A stretch of 64,000 bases of DNA from NCBI RefSeq assembly GCF_017114865.1, contig NZ_JADEYH010000002.1, positions 62,001-126,000 on the forward strand, read 5' to 3'. This DNA is from Streptomyces verrucosisporus. GTDB taxonomy: Bacteria; Actinomycetota; Actinomycetes; Streptomycetales; Streptomycetaceae. Of this stretch, positions 37,691 to 46,563 are shown one piece after another (the first letter of the stretch is position 1; every line of letters begins with the position of its first letter). A program made the translations under genes and the position numbers. The notes under the pieces were generated by a model. That model saw only the letters and a list, made by a program, of their open reading frames with translations, made no database searches and was not told the origin of the DNA.

Positions 37691-38446
37691 GTGGCACCTG
37701 TCCTCGAACTGAGCGGACTGAGCTGGTCCGTCGGTGCGGCGACCATCGTCGACGGGGTCGAACTAGCAGTGACGGAAGGGGAGTTCGTCGCCGTCATCGG
37801 CCCCAACGGCGCCGGCAAGACCTCCCTGTTCAACCTCGTCTCCGGTATCACCCGCCCCACCGCCGGCACCGTCCGCCTGGACGGCGCCGACATCACCGGC
37901 CTGCCGCCCCACCGCCGCGCCCGCCGCGGGCTGGGCCGCACCTTCCAGTCCTCCTCCGTCTTCCCGACCATGACCGTCGCCGAGCACGTCGCCCTGGCCG
38001 CCCGCGCGGCCGGCGCGAAGCGGATCGCGGAGGACGGGGAGGGCGTGCGGGGCGTACTGGAGCGCGTACGGCTCGCCCGCCGCGCCGGCGACCTCGCCGG
38101 GGGCCTGTCCCACGGCGACAAGCGCAAGCTGGAACTCGCCGTGCTGCTCGCCCCCACCCTCGCGCAGGGCGGCTCCTCGCCCGCCGGACCCCGTCTGATG
38201 CTCCTGGACGAGCCCATGGCGGGTGTCGCAGCCGAGGAGGTCGGCGAGCTGACCGACGTCATCCGAACCCTCCACCGCACCGAGGGCCGCACCGTGCTGA
38301 TGGTCGAGCACCACATGGACATCCTGCTCGGCCTGGCCGACCGGGTGGCCGTGATGCACCACGGAACCCTGCTGGCCACCGGCACCCCCGACGCGGTGAT
38401 GGCCGACCCGACCGTCCAGGAGGCGTACGTGGGGGAGGAACTGTGA
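37691..38446 (+). CDS. ABC transporter ATPase, LivG type
   Basis: 251 residues from GTG 37691-37693, five bases after the binding-protein stop. Walker A GPNGAGKTS, LivG-type FQSSSVFPTMTVAEHVALAA, signature LSHGDKRKLELA (LSxGD as in LivG), Walker B LMLLDEPMAGV, switch His in VEHHMD. An SSPAGP insert precedes Walker B. Coupled to the next ATPase by a 4-bp overlap. Confidence 0.92.
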   Translation: MAPVLELSGLSWSVGAATIVDGVELAVTEGEFVAVIGPNGAGKTSLFNLVSGITRPTAGTVRLDGADITGLPPHRRARRGLGRTFQSSSVFPTMTVAEHVALAARAAGAKRIAEDGEGVRGVLERVRLARRAGDLAGGLSHGDKRKLELAVLLAPTLAQGGSSPAGPRLMLLDEPMAGVAAEEVGELTDVIRTLHRTEGRTVLMVEHHMDILLGLADRVAVMHHGTLLATGTPDAVMADPTVQEAYVGEEL

Positions 38447-39267
38447 GTACACCGGCCGGGCACGAGAGCCCGCAGCCCATCCTGTCCGTGCGCGACCTGC
38501 GGGTGCGCATCGGCCAGTCCAGCATCCTCCAGGGCGTCGGCTTCGACGTCGCCCCCACCGGCACCACCGCCCTGCTGGGCCGCAACGGCGTCGGCAAGAC
38601 CACCACCGTCCGCGCCGTGCTGGGCCTGCTGCCCGAGGAGGGCGAGGTCACCGGCGGCACCGTCCGCCTGGACGGCGAGGACGTCACCGGCCACCGCACC
38701 CACACCGTGGTGCGGCGCGGCGTCGGCTACGTGCCCGAGGACCGAGGGGTGTTCGGCTCCCTCACCGTCGCCGAGAACCTCACCCTCGCCGAACGCGCCG
38801 GCGGCCCCCACCACTACGACCTCGTCCACGACCTCTTCCCCGAGCTGAAGGCCCGGCGCGCGCAGCGGGCGGGCACCCTCTCCGGCGGCCAGCAGCAGAT
38901 GGTCGCACTCGCCCGCGCCCTGCTCAACGACAACCGCCTGGTCATCGTCGACGAGCCGACCAAGGGACTGGCGCCCCGCGTCGTCACCGAGGTCGCCGAG
39001 GTGCTCCAGCGCGCCGCCGAACGCGTCCCCGTGCTGCTCGTCGAACAGAACCTGGCCGTCGTACGCCGCCTGGCGCGCGACGCCGTGGTGCTGGACGCGG
39101 GCCGCACCGTCCACACCGGCGACGCGGCCGAACTCCTCGCCGACCGCGAGCGCACCACGAGCCTGCTCGGCGTCGGCCGCCACGAGCGGTCCGAGCGGTC
39201 CGGACAGGCCGAGGAGCGGCCCGAGGAGCGGGAACAGCGCGAGCACGCGACCAAGGAGAGCACCTGA
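38443..39267 (+). CDS. ABC transporter ATPase, LivF type
   Basis: 274 residues; GTG start overlapping LivG. Walker A GRNGVGKTT, YVPEDRGVFGSLTVAENLTL, signature LSGGQQQMVALARALL, Walker B LVIVDEPTKGLAP. A charged, Glu/Arg-rich C-terminal tail (ERSERSGQAEERPEEREQRE) is unusual for LivF. Its TGA overlaps the permease ATG. Confidence 0.92.
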   Translation: MSTPAGHESPQPILSVRDLRVRIGQSSILQGVGFDVAPTGTTALLGRNGVGKTTTVRAVLGLLPEEGEVTGGTVRLDGEDVTGHRTHTVVRRGVGYVPEDRGVFGSLTVAENLTLAERAGGPHHYDLVHDLFPELKARRAQRAGTLSGGQQQMVALARALLNDNRLVIVDEPTKGLAPRVVTEVAEVLQRAAERVPVLLVEQNLAVVRRLARDAVVLDAGRTVHTGDAAELLADRERTTSLLGVGRHERSERSGQAEERPEEREQREHATKEST

Positions 39268-40139
39268 TGAGCACGCTGGTCCTGCTCACCCTCACCGGAC
39301 TGGGCCTGGGCGCCCTGTACTTCCTCATCGCCTCCGGCCTCGCCCTGATCTTCGGCCTGATGGACGTCCTCAACTTCGCCCACGGCGCCTTCCTCACCGT
39401 CTCGGCGTACGCGGCCTGGCGCACCGCCGAGACCGTCGGCGGCACGGGCGGGCTGGCGCTGGCCGCGCTGTTCGGCACCGCCACCGGCGCGCTGCTGGCG
39501 ATCGTCGTCGAACTCGTCCTCATCCGCCGCCTCTACGGGCGTCCCCGCGAGCAGATCCTGGTCACCGTCGGCCTCTCGCTGGCCGTCCCCGCGCTCGTCC
39601 AGGCCGTCTGGGGCGCGGACTCCCGCCCCTTCCCCGTCCCCGACGCGCTGTCGGGCACGGTCGGGGTACTGGGCGCGCAGGTGCCGGTCAGCCGCTTCGT
39701 GCTGATCGCGGCGGCCCTCGCGGTACTGGCGGCCGTCAACCTCTTCCTGTCCCGCACCCGCTACGGACTGATCGTGCGGGCGGGCGTGGAGGACCGGGCG
39801 ATGGTCACCGCCCTGGGCATCGACGTCACCCGCGCCTTCACCCTCGTCTTCGCCATCGGCGGCGCCCTCGCCGGACTGGCGGGCGTACTCGGCGGGCTCT
39901 ACTTCGGCTCGCTCTCACCCCACCAGGGCACCTCGCTGCTGGTGTTCGCCTTCGTCGTGGTGGTCATCGGCGGCATGGGCTCCATCCCCGGTGTGGCGCT
40001 CTCCGCGCTCGCCGTCGGCCTGGTGCAGCAGTACGCCAACTACTACGTCGACGGCTACGGCGACTTCGCCGTCGTCGTACTGCTCGCGGCCGTCGTCCTC
40101 GCCCGCCCCGCACCCCGACTCGCAGGAGGAGTCGCATGA
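39267..40139 (+). CDS. ABC transporter permease, LivH type
   Basis: 290 residues, about eight transmembrane helices; LivH motifs GLALIFGLMDVLNFAHGAFL, GLIVRAGVEDRAMVTALGID and VVVIGGMGSIPGV. Overlaps both neighbours, so strictly within the operon. Confidence 0.92.
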   Translation: MSTLVLLTLTGLGLGALYFLIASGLALIFGLMDVLNFAHGAFLTVSAYAAWRTAETVGGTGGLALAALFGTATGALLAIVVELVLIRRLYGRPREQILVTVGLSLAVPALVQAVWGADSRPFPVPDALSGTVGVLGAQVPVSRFVLIAAALAVLAAVNLFLSRTRYGLIVRAGVEDRAMVTALGIDVTRAFTLVFAIGGALAGLAGVLGGLYFGSLSPHQGTSLLVFAFVVVVIGGMGSIPGVALSALAVGLVQQYANYYVDGYGDFAVVVLLAAVVLARPAPRLAGGVA

Positions 40140-41296
40140 CAGCCTCCCCGGCCTCCCCGGCCTCCTCGGCCGCCCGGGCCACCGCACCGCCCTCCTCCGG
40201 CGAGCGGCCCGCACCCACCACCGGGCCCACCGGCCCCGCCGCCCGGCCCGCCCGCCGGTGGCGGGGACTGGCCGCACCGGCCGCCGTACTGGCCGTCCTG
40301 GCCCTGCTGCCGTACTCCGCCCTGGAGATCCCGGTACTGCTCGACGGCCCGGTCAACTCGCCCGGATCGCTCCAACTGCTGGCTCTGTGTCTGGTGTTCG
40401 GCGGATTCGCCCTCGGCTACGACCTGATGTTCGGCCGCACCGGCCTGCTCTCCTTCGGCCACGCCCTCTACGTCGCCGGCGGCGCGTACGGCACCCAGCT
40501 CGCCATGACCGAACTGGGCCTGGGACTCTTCCCCGCCATCGGCCTGGCCCTGGCCGGCGGCACGGCCGCCGCCGTCCTCCTGGGCGCCGTCTCCCTGCGC
40601 GGGCTGGCCCTGGGCGGCATCGGCTTCGCCATGGTCACCCTCGCCTTCGCCCAGGCCGGCTCGATCTGGGTGCAGCGCAACCCGGGCGGCCTCACCGGCG
40701 GCGAGGAGGGCCTGCCGCTGCACACCGGCGGCGTGCCCGACGCGCTGGTCGGCGTGCAGAACACCGCCAACGTCTACTGGCTGGCCCTGGCCTACCTCGC
40801 CCTGACGGCCGCCGTGGTGTGGACGGCCGTGTCCCTGCCGGTCGGCAGGGTCTGGCAGGGCATCCGCGACAACGAGCAGCGGGTCTCCGTCCTGGGCTAC
40901 GACCCGTTCCGCCACAAGCTCGGCGTCTTCGTCCTGGCCTCCGCCCTCGGCGTGCTGGGCGGCGCGATGCACCTGCTGGTCACTGCGGGCGCCACCCCGC
41001 GCTCCAGCACCCCGGAGTTCACCCTCACCCTGCTGGTGATGGTCGTCCTGGGCGGCAGCGGCACCCGCTGGGGCCCGCTGATCGGCGGCGTGCTGTTCAC
41101 CTTCCTCGACCAGCGGCTGGCGGTGCTGGCGAGCTCGGACCTGGTGCACGGGCTGCCGGGTATCCTGCGCGCGCCGCTGTCGGAGCCGATGGTCGTCCTC
41201 GGCACGCTGTTCGTGATCGCCGTGTACGCGGCACCGGGCGGCATCGCGTCGATACGGCGCTCGCTGACCTGGCGGAGGGGAGAGGAGACCCGATGA
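40136..41296 (+). CDS. ABC transporter permease, LivM type
   Basis: 386 residues: an Ala/Pro-rich N-terminal 45 residues, then about nine transmembrane helices with the LivM motif GYDLMFGRTGLLSFGHALYV and GIRDNEQRVSVLGYDPFRHK. ATG overlaps LivH by 4 bp; its TGA overlaps the hydrolase ATG. Confidence 0.92.
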   Translation: MTASPASPASSAARATAPPSSGERPAPTTGPTGPAARPARRWRGLAAPAAVLAVLALLPYSALEIPVLLDGPVNSPGSLQLLALCLVFGGFALGYDLMFGRTGLLSFGHALYVAGGAYGTQLAMTELGLGLFPAIGLALAGGTAAAVLLGAVSLRGLALGGIGFAMVTLAFAQAGSIWVQRNPGGLTGGEEGLPLHTGGVPDALVGVQNTANVYWLALAYLALTAAVVWTAVSLPVGRVWQGIRDNEQRVSVLGYDPFRHKLGVFVLASALGVLGGAMHLLVTAGATPRSSTPEFTLTLLVMVVLGGSGTRWGPLIGGVLFTFLDQRLAVLASSDLVHGLPGILRAPLSEPMVVLGTLFVIAVYAAPGGIASIRRSLTWRRGEETR

Positions 41297-42264
41297 CGGA
41301 CCCGATGACGGACCCGGCGGCGGACCCGAGGACGGACCCGGCGGCGACCCGGCGCACCGGACGCCCCGGACGCACCGCGGAGGAGACGGCCGTCCCGGTG
41401 CGCGGAGGGGAACTGGCCGTCTCGCGGTGGCCCGGCGCCGGGGAACCGGTGATCGCCCTGCACGGCATCACCGCCAACGGCCGCTCCTTCGCCGCCCTGG
41501 CCGCCGCCCTGGGCGAGGACACCCCGCTGTACGCCCCCGACCTGCGCGGCCGGGCGCGCAGCGCCGCGCTCCCGGGGCCGTACGGGCTCACCGCCCACAC
41601 CGAGGACGTCATCGCCCTCCTGGACCACCTGGGACGGGAACGCGCGGTGCTGGTCGGCCACTCCATGGGCGCCTTCGTCGCCGCGCTGACGGCCGCCCGC
41701 CACCCGGACCGGATCGCGGGCGTGGTGCTGGTGGACGGCGGCGTGGGCTTCCCCGCCCCCGAGGGGACGGACATCGACGAGCTGCTGGAGGCCGTCATCG
41801 GCCCGGCGATGCGGCGGCTGTCGATGACCTTCCCCGACCGGGAGGCGTACCGCGCCTTCTTCCGCGAGCACCCCGCCCTGGGCCCGCACTGGAACGACGA
41901 CGTCCAGGCCTACATCGACCGCGATCTGGTGGGGCGGGAACCGGAGCTGCGCAGCAGCTGCGTACTGGAGGCGGTACGGGCCGACGGGGCGGACGTCCTG
42001 GCCGGCCCGGAGACCGTCGCGGCGGTGCGGACCGCCGCCTCGGCCGGGGTGCCCATGACCCTGCTGTGGGCCGAGCGCGGCATGCTGGACGAGCCGCGGG
42101 GGCTGTACGACGAGGACCGCCTCGCCGCGGCCGGCCTCGGCCCCGGAGCCGGTTCCGGTGTGACCGTGCGGTGCGTGCCCGGCGCCAACCACTACTCCGT
42201 CCTGCTCGCCCCCGACGCCACGGCGGCCATCCGCGCGGCCCTGGAGACCGTACGGACCGCCTGA
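41293..42264 (+). CDS. alpha/beta hydrolase, last gene of the ABC operon
   Basis: 323 residues; ATG 41293 overlaps the LivM stop (ATGA). Triad layout: nucleophile GHSMGAF, oxyanion [14 protein letters not shown], late His in [10 protein letters not shown]. The first 20 residues repeat a TDP unit ([18 protein letters not shown]). Translational coupling to the transporter suggests it hydrolyses the imported compound, perhaps an ester, amide or lactone; the substrate is unknown. Confidence 0.85.
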   Translation: MTDPMTDPAADPRTDPAATRRTGRPGRTAEETAVPVRGGELAVSRWPGAGEPVIALHGITANGRSFAALAAALGEDTPLYAPDLRGRARSAALPGPYGLTAHTEDVIALLDHLGRERAVLVGHSMGAFVAALTAARHPDRIAGVVLVDGGVGFPAPEGTDIDELLEAVIGPAMRRLSMTFPDREAYRAFFREHPALGPHWNDDVQAYIDRDLVGREPELRSSCVLEAVRADGADVLAGPETVAAVRTAASAGVPMTLLWAERGMLDEPRGLYDEDRLAAAGLGPGAGSGVTVRCVPGANHYSVLLAPDATAAIRAALETVRTA

Positions 42265-42347
42265 CCCGCCGCGAGGCCGTCCGGCACGCCGCCGTCCGCA
42301 CGCGGGCGGCGGCGTGCCGCCACAGGATGCCGGGGCGGACCTCCTGT

Positions 42348-42600
42348 TCACCGGCCCGCTGCCGAACCGACCCCGTCCGCCGCGTCACTCGCCGTCTCCG
42401 TCCCGGAGGCGGAGGCTTCCGCCTCCGCGGCCCCGCCACCCTGCCGGGCCGCGGCCCGCACCAGCAGCACATAGCCCGCCGCCGCGACCGCGCCCACCAC
42501 CGCCGAGGCCGCCCACAGCGTGCCCGCCCCCCAGCGGTCGATCGCGGACCCGGCCGCCCCCGTACGCCCGCCCGCCCCGTACGCCCGCCCGGGCCCGTGT
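42348..42600 (-). pseudogene. C-terminal remnant of an MFS transporter gene
   Basis: The minus strand encodes [20 protein letters not shown] and [17 protein letters not shown], the last transmembrane helix and tail of an MFS permease, ending at TGA 42348-42350. No start codon or earlier helices exist before gpmA begins on the other strand. The rest of the gene has been lost. This 42265-42655 stretch contains nothing else recognisable apart from the gpmA promoter. Confidence 0.6.
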
Positions 42601-42642
42601 CTCGCCAGTCGGCCGCCCCCGGCCCGCCCACCGGACGTCGAT

Positions 42643-42648
42643 TAGGCT
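42643..42648 (+). promoter_or_regulatory. TAGGCT -10 box, leaderless gpmA transcript
   Basis: TAGGCT ends 7 bases before the gpmA ATG at 42656, and there is no ribosome site, so the message is probably leaderless. Confidence 0.5.
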
Positions 42649-42655
42649 CGGGCCC

Positions 42656-43414
42656 ATGGCCGACGCACCGTACAAGCTGATCCTCCTCCGCCACGGCGAG
42701 AGCGAGTGGAACGCGAAGAACCTGTTCACCGGCTGGGTGGACGTCAACCTGACCGAGAAGGGTGAGAAGGAGGCGGCCCGCGGCGGTGAGCTGCTCAAGG
42801 ACGCCGGCCTGCTCCCCGACGTCGTGCACACCTCCGTACAGAAGCGCGCCATCCGCACCGCGCAGCTCGCCCTGGAGACCGCCGACCGCCTCTGGATCCC
42901 CGTCCGCCGCTCCTGGCGCCTCAACGAGCGGCACTACGGCGCGCTCCAGGGCAAGAACAAGGCGCAGATCCGCGACGAGTTCGGCGAAGAGCAGTTCATG
43001 CAGTGGCGCCGCTCCTACGACACCCCGCCGCCGGTCCTGGAGGACGGCGCCGAGTGGTCGCAGAGCGACGACCCGCGCTACGCGATGATCCCCAGCGAGC
43101 TGCGTCCGCGCACCGAGTGCCTCAAGGACGTGGTCATCCGGATGATGCCGTACTGGTACGACTCGATCGTCCCGGACCTGATCACCGGCCGCACCGTCCT
43201 GATCGCCGCGCACGGCAACAGCCTCCGCGCGCTGGTCAAGCACCTCGACAACGTCTCCGACGCCGACATCGCGGGCCTGAACATCCCCACCGGCATCCCG
43301 CTGTCCTACGACCTGGACGCCGACTTCCACCCGGTCAACCCGGGCGGCACCTACCTCGACCCGGACGCGGCCAAGGCCGCCATCGAGGCCGTGAAGAACC
43401 AGGGCAAGAAGTAG
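42656..43414 (+). CDS. gpmA: 2,3-bisphosphoglycerate-dependent phosphoglycerate mutase
   Basis: 252 residues. RHGESEWN (catalytic His), [31 protein letters not shown] (catalytic Glu) and [14 protein letters not shown] identify dPGM. It interconverts 3- and 2-phosphoglycerate in glycolysis. The last 28 bases, encoding [12 protein letters not shown], recur at 47783-47810 with a single A-to-G change, so the 3' end seems to have served as an integration site while keeping the gene intact. Confidence 0.96.
   Translation: MADAPYKLILLRHGESEWNAKNLFTGWVDVNLTEKGEKEAARGGELLKDAGLLPDVVHTSVQKRAIRTAQLALETADRLWIPVRRSWRLNERHYGALQGKNKAQIRDEFGEEQFMQWRRSYDTPPPVLEDGAEWSQSDDPRYAMIPSELRPRTECLKDVVIRMMPYWYDSIVPDLITGRTVLIAAHGNSLRALVKHLDNVSDADIAGLNIPTGIPLSYDLDADFHPVNPGGTYLDPDAAKAAIEAVKNQGKK
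43387..43414 (+). repeat. 28-bp direct repeat, left copy (putative attL) = 3' end of gpmA
   Basis: GGCCGTGAAGAACCAGGGC, then A, then AGAAGTAG. Matches 47783-47810 at 27 of 28 positions; homology stops abruptly on both sides. Confidence 0.65.
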
Positions 43415-43429
43415 CCGTACGGCACGAAC

Positions 43430-43467
43430 GAGCCCCCTACCAGCGGTTTTCCACTGGCAGGGGGCTC
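43430..43467 (+). terminator. 14-bp hairpin after gpmA
   Basis: GAGCCCCCTACCAG (43430-43443) pairs with CTGGCAGGGGGCTC (43454-43467) with one mismatch, followed by GTTGCATCATTT. Confidence 0.75.
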
Positions 43468-43518
43468 GTTGCATCATTTGGGCCGCCCGGGGGGCCGTCA
43501 GAATCAGGGACGCCGGGC

Positions 43519-43692
43519 TCAGGCGAGTCGGATGCGTGCCTCGAACGTGATCAGGAACGCTGCAAGCCCCATGACCGCAGCAACGTAGGCAGACACCGCA
43601 ACCTGGAACGGCAGCGCAGCGACACCAACACCGATCAGGGCGAACGGCAGCCCGCGGGGGGTTACCTCGACTGCCAGAGTCGGACGTACCAT
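43519..43692 (-). CDS. 57-residue membrane protein of the element
   Basis: ATG 43690-43692 with AAGGAGGA 6 bases before. MVRPTLAVEVTPRGLPFALI, then two hydrophobic stretches (GVGVAALPFQVAVSAYVAAV; GLAAFLITFEARIRLA). Small hydrophobic spread-type (Spd) proteins are encoded on Streptomyces conjugative elements; size and location fit, but no homology was established. Confidence 0.55.
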   Translation of the reverse strand: MVRPTLAVEVTPRGLPFALIGVGVAALPFQVAVSAYVAAVMGLAAFLITFEARIRLA

Positions 43693-43747
43693 GGAGTCCT
43701 CCTTCGTGTGTTGCTTAATTGAACTTGGGTACCGCGAACGGAGAATC

Positions 43748-43775
43748 AGGCCGCCCCCTGGCCCGGGGGCGGCCT
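43748..43775. terminator. 11-bp GC hairpin
   Basis: AGGCCGCCCCC (43748-43758) pairs with 43765-43775; it separates the small membrane gene from the repeat region. Confidence 0.5.
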
Positions 43776-43910
43776 CTCGCGTCACCGAAACTCTATGCGG
43801 CGCGACCAGCAGGCACAAATCCCCTGCATGGAAGGGGTGATCATGGTTCGGGTGGAGTATTCAGCGAGTCCATCCCTGAGGTTTAGGAAGACTCCCGGGT
43901 GCCGTTTTAT

Positions 43911-43958
43911 ACGCCGTCTGGTGTGCACGCCGTCTGGTGTGCACGCCAGACGGCGTGC
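43911..43958. repeat. 16-bp direct repeats fused to a 13-bp-arm palindrome
   Basis: ACGCCGTCTGGTGTGC occurs twice in tandem (43911-43926, 43927-43942). GCACGCCGTCTGG (43925-43937) also pairs with CCAGACGGCGTGC (43946-43958) across an 8-base spacer. Such mixed repeats are typical operator or replication-control sites; role unknown. Confidence 0.7.
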
Positions 43959-44027
43959 AGGTGGGAGGGGTGGAGTGGGGCCTGAGCGACTTACCCTCTC
44001 AGACTTAGGCGCGAAGTCTGTAGGGGT

Positions 44028-44152
44028 TCTCCGGATAGTGGTCGGCGATAGATTCGCGGATAGTGGTTCGCAATATGTTCGCGGATAGTGGTCGGCGATA
44101 GATTCGCGGATAGTGGTTCGCAATATGTTCGCGGATAGTGGTTCGCAATAGA
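44028..44152. repeat. five tandem 25-bp iteron-like repeats
   Basis: Units start at 44028, 44053, 44078, 44103 and 44128. The constant part is TTCGCGGATAGTGG (the first unit is degenerate at its start). The variable ends alternate between TCGGCGATAGA and TTCGCAATATG, the last being TTCGCAATAGA. Units 2-3 and 4-5 make a 50-bp higher-order repeat (44041-44090 = 44091-44140 exactly). The array lies 35 bp past the integrase stop, where arm-type integrase sites, excisionase sites or an origin would be expected. Confidence 0.8.
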
Positions 44153-44186
44153 TTCCGCTTGTGTTTCGAGGGAGTAGCGGGTTGTG

Positions 44187-45060
44187 TCACCGTCGGGTGA
44201 AGGCTGTGGCCACGGCCTTGCGGGTGCGCTCCTGGCTGGACGGCATCAGGTGCGCGTACACCCGGAGCGTCAGCCCGGGGTCCGAGTGCCTTGACGCTCT
44301 CCCCGGCGTCCAGGAGCACCGAGGCGTAGAAGTGCCTCAGCGCGTGCATGCCGTCCTCCCGTGACGCCTTGTACGACTCGCCGCGCCCCGGCGTCGGAAT
44401 CACACCGGCCGCAGCAAGCGCGGGCTTCCACGCGTCCTCGTTGAGCGTGTTGCGCCAGATGTGGCCGCCCATCGGAGCGGTGAAGATCAGCCGCTTGGTC
44501 ACGAGCTGGCCGTTCGCCGTCTTCCACGGCAGCGTGATGTTCACCGGCGGGAACCGCCGCATGTGGGCGCGCAGGGCATCCGCGACGGGCCGGGGGAGGG
44601 GGACGTCACGGAGCTTGCCGCCCTTGGGCGGGGCGAACACGGGTTTGCTGCGGCTGAGCTTGAGCTGCTGGACGACATGCAGTGTGTCCGTCTCGAAGTC
44701 GATCGCGTCCACGGCCAGGCCGAGGATCTCCCCCTGCCGCAGGCCGCAGCCCGCGCCGACATCCACCATGGCCCGGTACCGCTCAGGGAGCGCGGCCCGC
44801 ATGGCGAAGACCTGCTCGGCCCGCCACGGGGTGATGCGCCGGACCTCCACGGTCGGCGGGCGGACCGACCGGGCAGCGCACGGGTTGCGTGCCAGATAGC
44901 CGTCATCCACGGCCGCACTCAGCACGACCGCACGTTGGAGTAGATCACCCGTGCGTACGAGCCGGAGAGCCCGGCCGCCTCCAACTGCGTGACCCACGCC
45001 CGGATGTGCGTCGGCTGGAAGGAGCCCAGCGGCCGGGACCTTCGCCGTCGCGTGGCCGCA
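44187..45060 (-). pseudogene. tyrosine recombinase (integrase), frameshifted
   Basis: Three pieces in different frames make up the gene. Core-binding domain: PTHIRAWVTQLEAAGLSGSY up to about 44940. Then, after an apparent one-base loss, LSAAVDDGYLARNPCAARSV, the first catalytic Arg (CGLRQGEILGL) and HALRHFYASVLLDAGESVKA. Finally, after a deletion in the expected EYLGHS block (about 44290), DPGLTLRVYAHLMPSSQERT with the nucleophilic Tyr, ending TGA 44187-44189. The N-terminal domain is not recognisable. All catalytic residues exist, but no continuous protein can be made, so the element is probably immobile. Confidence 0.75.
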
Positions 45061-45300
45061 GTCGGTGCGAAGCGACGCGCGCGGCGGTGGACGGCTCCCT
45101 GATCACGGACTACCGAGCAACCACGGGACCACCTGCTCACAGCCACCGACTGGAGCACTTGCCCTCGACGTGGTCCTGCGACGTGCGGCGGCTCTTTGGC
45201 AAGGGTCACGAACGGCCCGTCGTCCGACGGGTGCCACCTCGGCCTCTCCCCTTGTAGTTGCCGGTCTCCCACCGTCCCGGGACCATCCCCGGCGACACCG

Positions 45301-46074
45301 CTACAGGGGGTCCCCGGGGATCCTGGTGTACTGCCTGCGCAGCTCCTCGATCAGCGGATGCGTGTCCGGGAGCGGGAGGTCGTCCAGGCGGCCGATGGCC
45401 CGGACGCCGATGGCGGCGTTGGTGGCGAAGGCAGCGTCGAACCCGGTGACGTCGGCGAGTCCCACGGGAGCCAAGACCGAGACGTGGATCCGCTGGAGCA
45501 GCCGCATGGTGATGCCGGCCAGGCACTCCGCGTCCGGCCACACCACCTGCCCGCCCCGGACGAAGCCGATGTTCCAGGTGCCGCCCTCGGAGATCATGGA
45601 CCGGCCGTCCACGAACAGTGCGTCGTCGAAGCCCGCGCGCTGTGCCGCGCGCCGGTGCCGCAGCGAGCCGAACAGCCCGACGCCCTTCACCCCGGGCATG
45701 TCCCGGGTGTACGCGGCCGACCGGATACGCAGCGGCGGAAGCGGCAGACTGCCCGCGCCGCGGGTGGTCACCAGCACGTGCGGGTGCGCGTCCGACCCGA
45801 TGCGGCCCAGGTCCAACGCCGGGTCGAAGACGGTCACCCTGACGACACGGGATCCGGTCCGGGGAGCGGCCCTGCGGACGAACTCCAGGACGCGCTCGGG
45901 GTCGAGGTCGGTGTCGAACACCGCCCGGCAGTCGCGCACCAGCCGGTCCAGGTGCAGGGACAGGCCGCGTACCCGGCCCTGCTCGACGCGCATCGACGTG
46001 AAGTGGCCGTAGTTGGTCAGCGCCAGGGCCTGGAGGGCGTCAGGGCCGACCGGCTCACCGTTGAGTTCCGCCAT
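45301..46074 (-). CDS. class IV PLP-dependent aminotransferase-like protein
   Basis: 257 residues from ATG 46072-46074 (AGGGG upstream). Fold-type IV features: PLP-binding Lys130 (PGVKGVGLFGS), phosphate/cofactor loop SEGGTWNIGFV with the conserved Glu, ECLAGITMRLL. Family members include branched-chain aminotransferase and aminodeoxychorismate lyase; which applies is unclear, and the latter is the closer size match. It appears intact. The 240 bases beyond its stop (45061-45300) hold no supported gene, only degraded integrase-side sequence. Confidence 0.78.
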   Translation of the reverse strand: MAELNGEPVGPDALQALALTNYGHFTSMRVEQGRVRGLSLHLDRLVRDCRAVFDTDLDPERVLEFVRRAAPRTGSRVVRVTVFDPALDLGRIGSDAHPHVLVTTRGAGSLPLPPLRIRSAAYTRDMPGVKGVGLFGSLRHRRAAQRAGFDDALFVDGRSMISEGGTWNIGFVRGGQVVWPDAECLAGITMRLLQRIHVSVLAPVGLADVTGFDAAFATNAAIGVRAIGRLDDLPLPDTHPLIEELRRQYTRIPGDPL

Positions 46075-46149
46075 GCCCCTGAGTCTGGCGCCTGCGGCCG
46101 GCAGGCACGGGCGAGACGGAGCGGGACAAGCAGATCTTGCAGGCATCGG

Positions 46150-46563
46150 CTACACGGCGACGAGGCGCACCCTGTCGCCGCAGAGCTTCGTCATGTCGTC
46201 GATGTCCGAGGTGAGCATGACGACCGGACGGCGCTGACGCAGCGCCGTCTCGGCCACCGCGGCGTCGATGGCGTATTTGTGACCGTGCAGCCCGGCGTTG
46301 ATCAGCATGGCCGAGGCGGCCTTGGCCTCCTCGTCACCGACGGGCACGATCCGCACGCCGGACAGGACCCACGCGAGCCGCGCCCTGTCGGTCCGGCGAT
46401 GCACCGCCTCAATGATGGTGAGCGCGCTGATGACCACCTCCATGCCCCGCTTGCGGGCCTCGGCGATGAGGGCGACGACCGGCTCGTGATCACTGACGAA
46501 CTTCGACAGACCCTCACAGTCGAGAACGAGGGTGCCTTCGTGGCTCAGCTTGCGGCGGGCCAC
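46150..46563 (-). CDS. PIN-domain toxin, VapC-like (pair 1)
   Basis: 137 residues from GTG 46561-46563. PIN acidic residues: LVLDCEGLSKF, IEAVHRR, AIDAAVAETAL and TSDIDDM; the GLHGHKYAIDA block is shared with the second PIN protein at 47960. VapC toxins are Mg-dependent RNases, often cutting tRNA. It overlaps its antitoxin by 19 bp. Confidence 0.82.
   Translation of the reverse strand: MARRKLSHEGTLVLDCEGLSKFVSDHEPVVALIAEARKRGMEVVISALTIIEAVHRRTDRARLAWVLSGVRIVPVGDEEAKAASAMLINAGLHGHKYAIDAAVAETALRQRRPVVMLTSDIDDMTKLCGDRVRLVAV

Noticed and set aside
35451..37697. 748-codon minus-strand ORF across ybjN and the binding protein
   Set aside because: Antisense to two well-supported genes; no domain.
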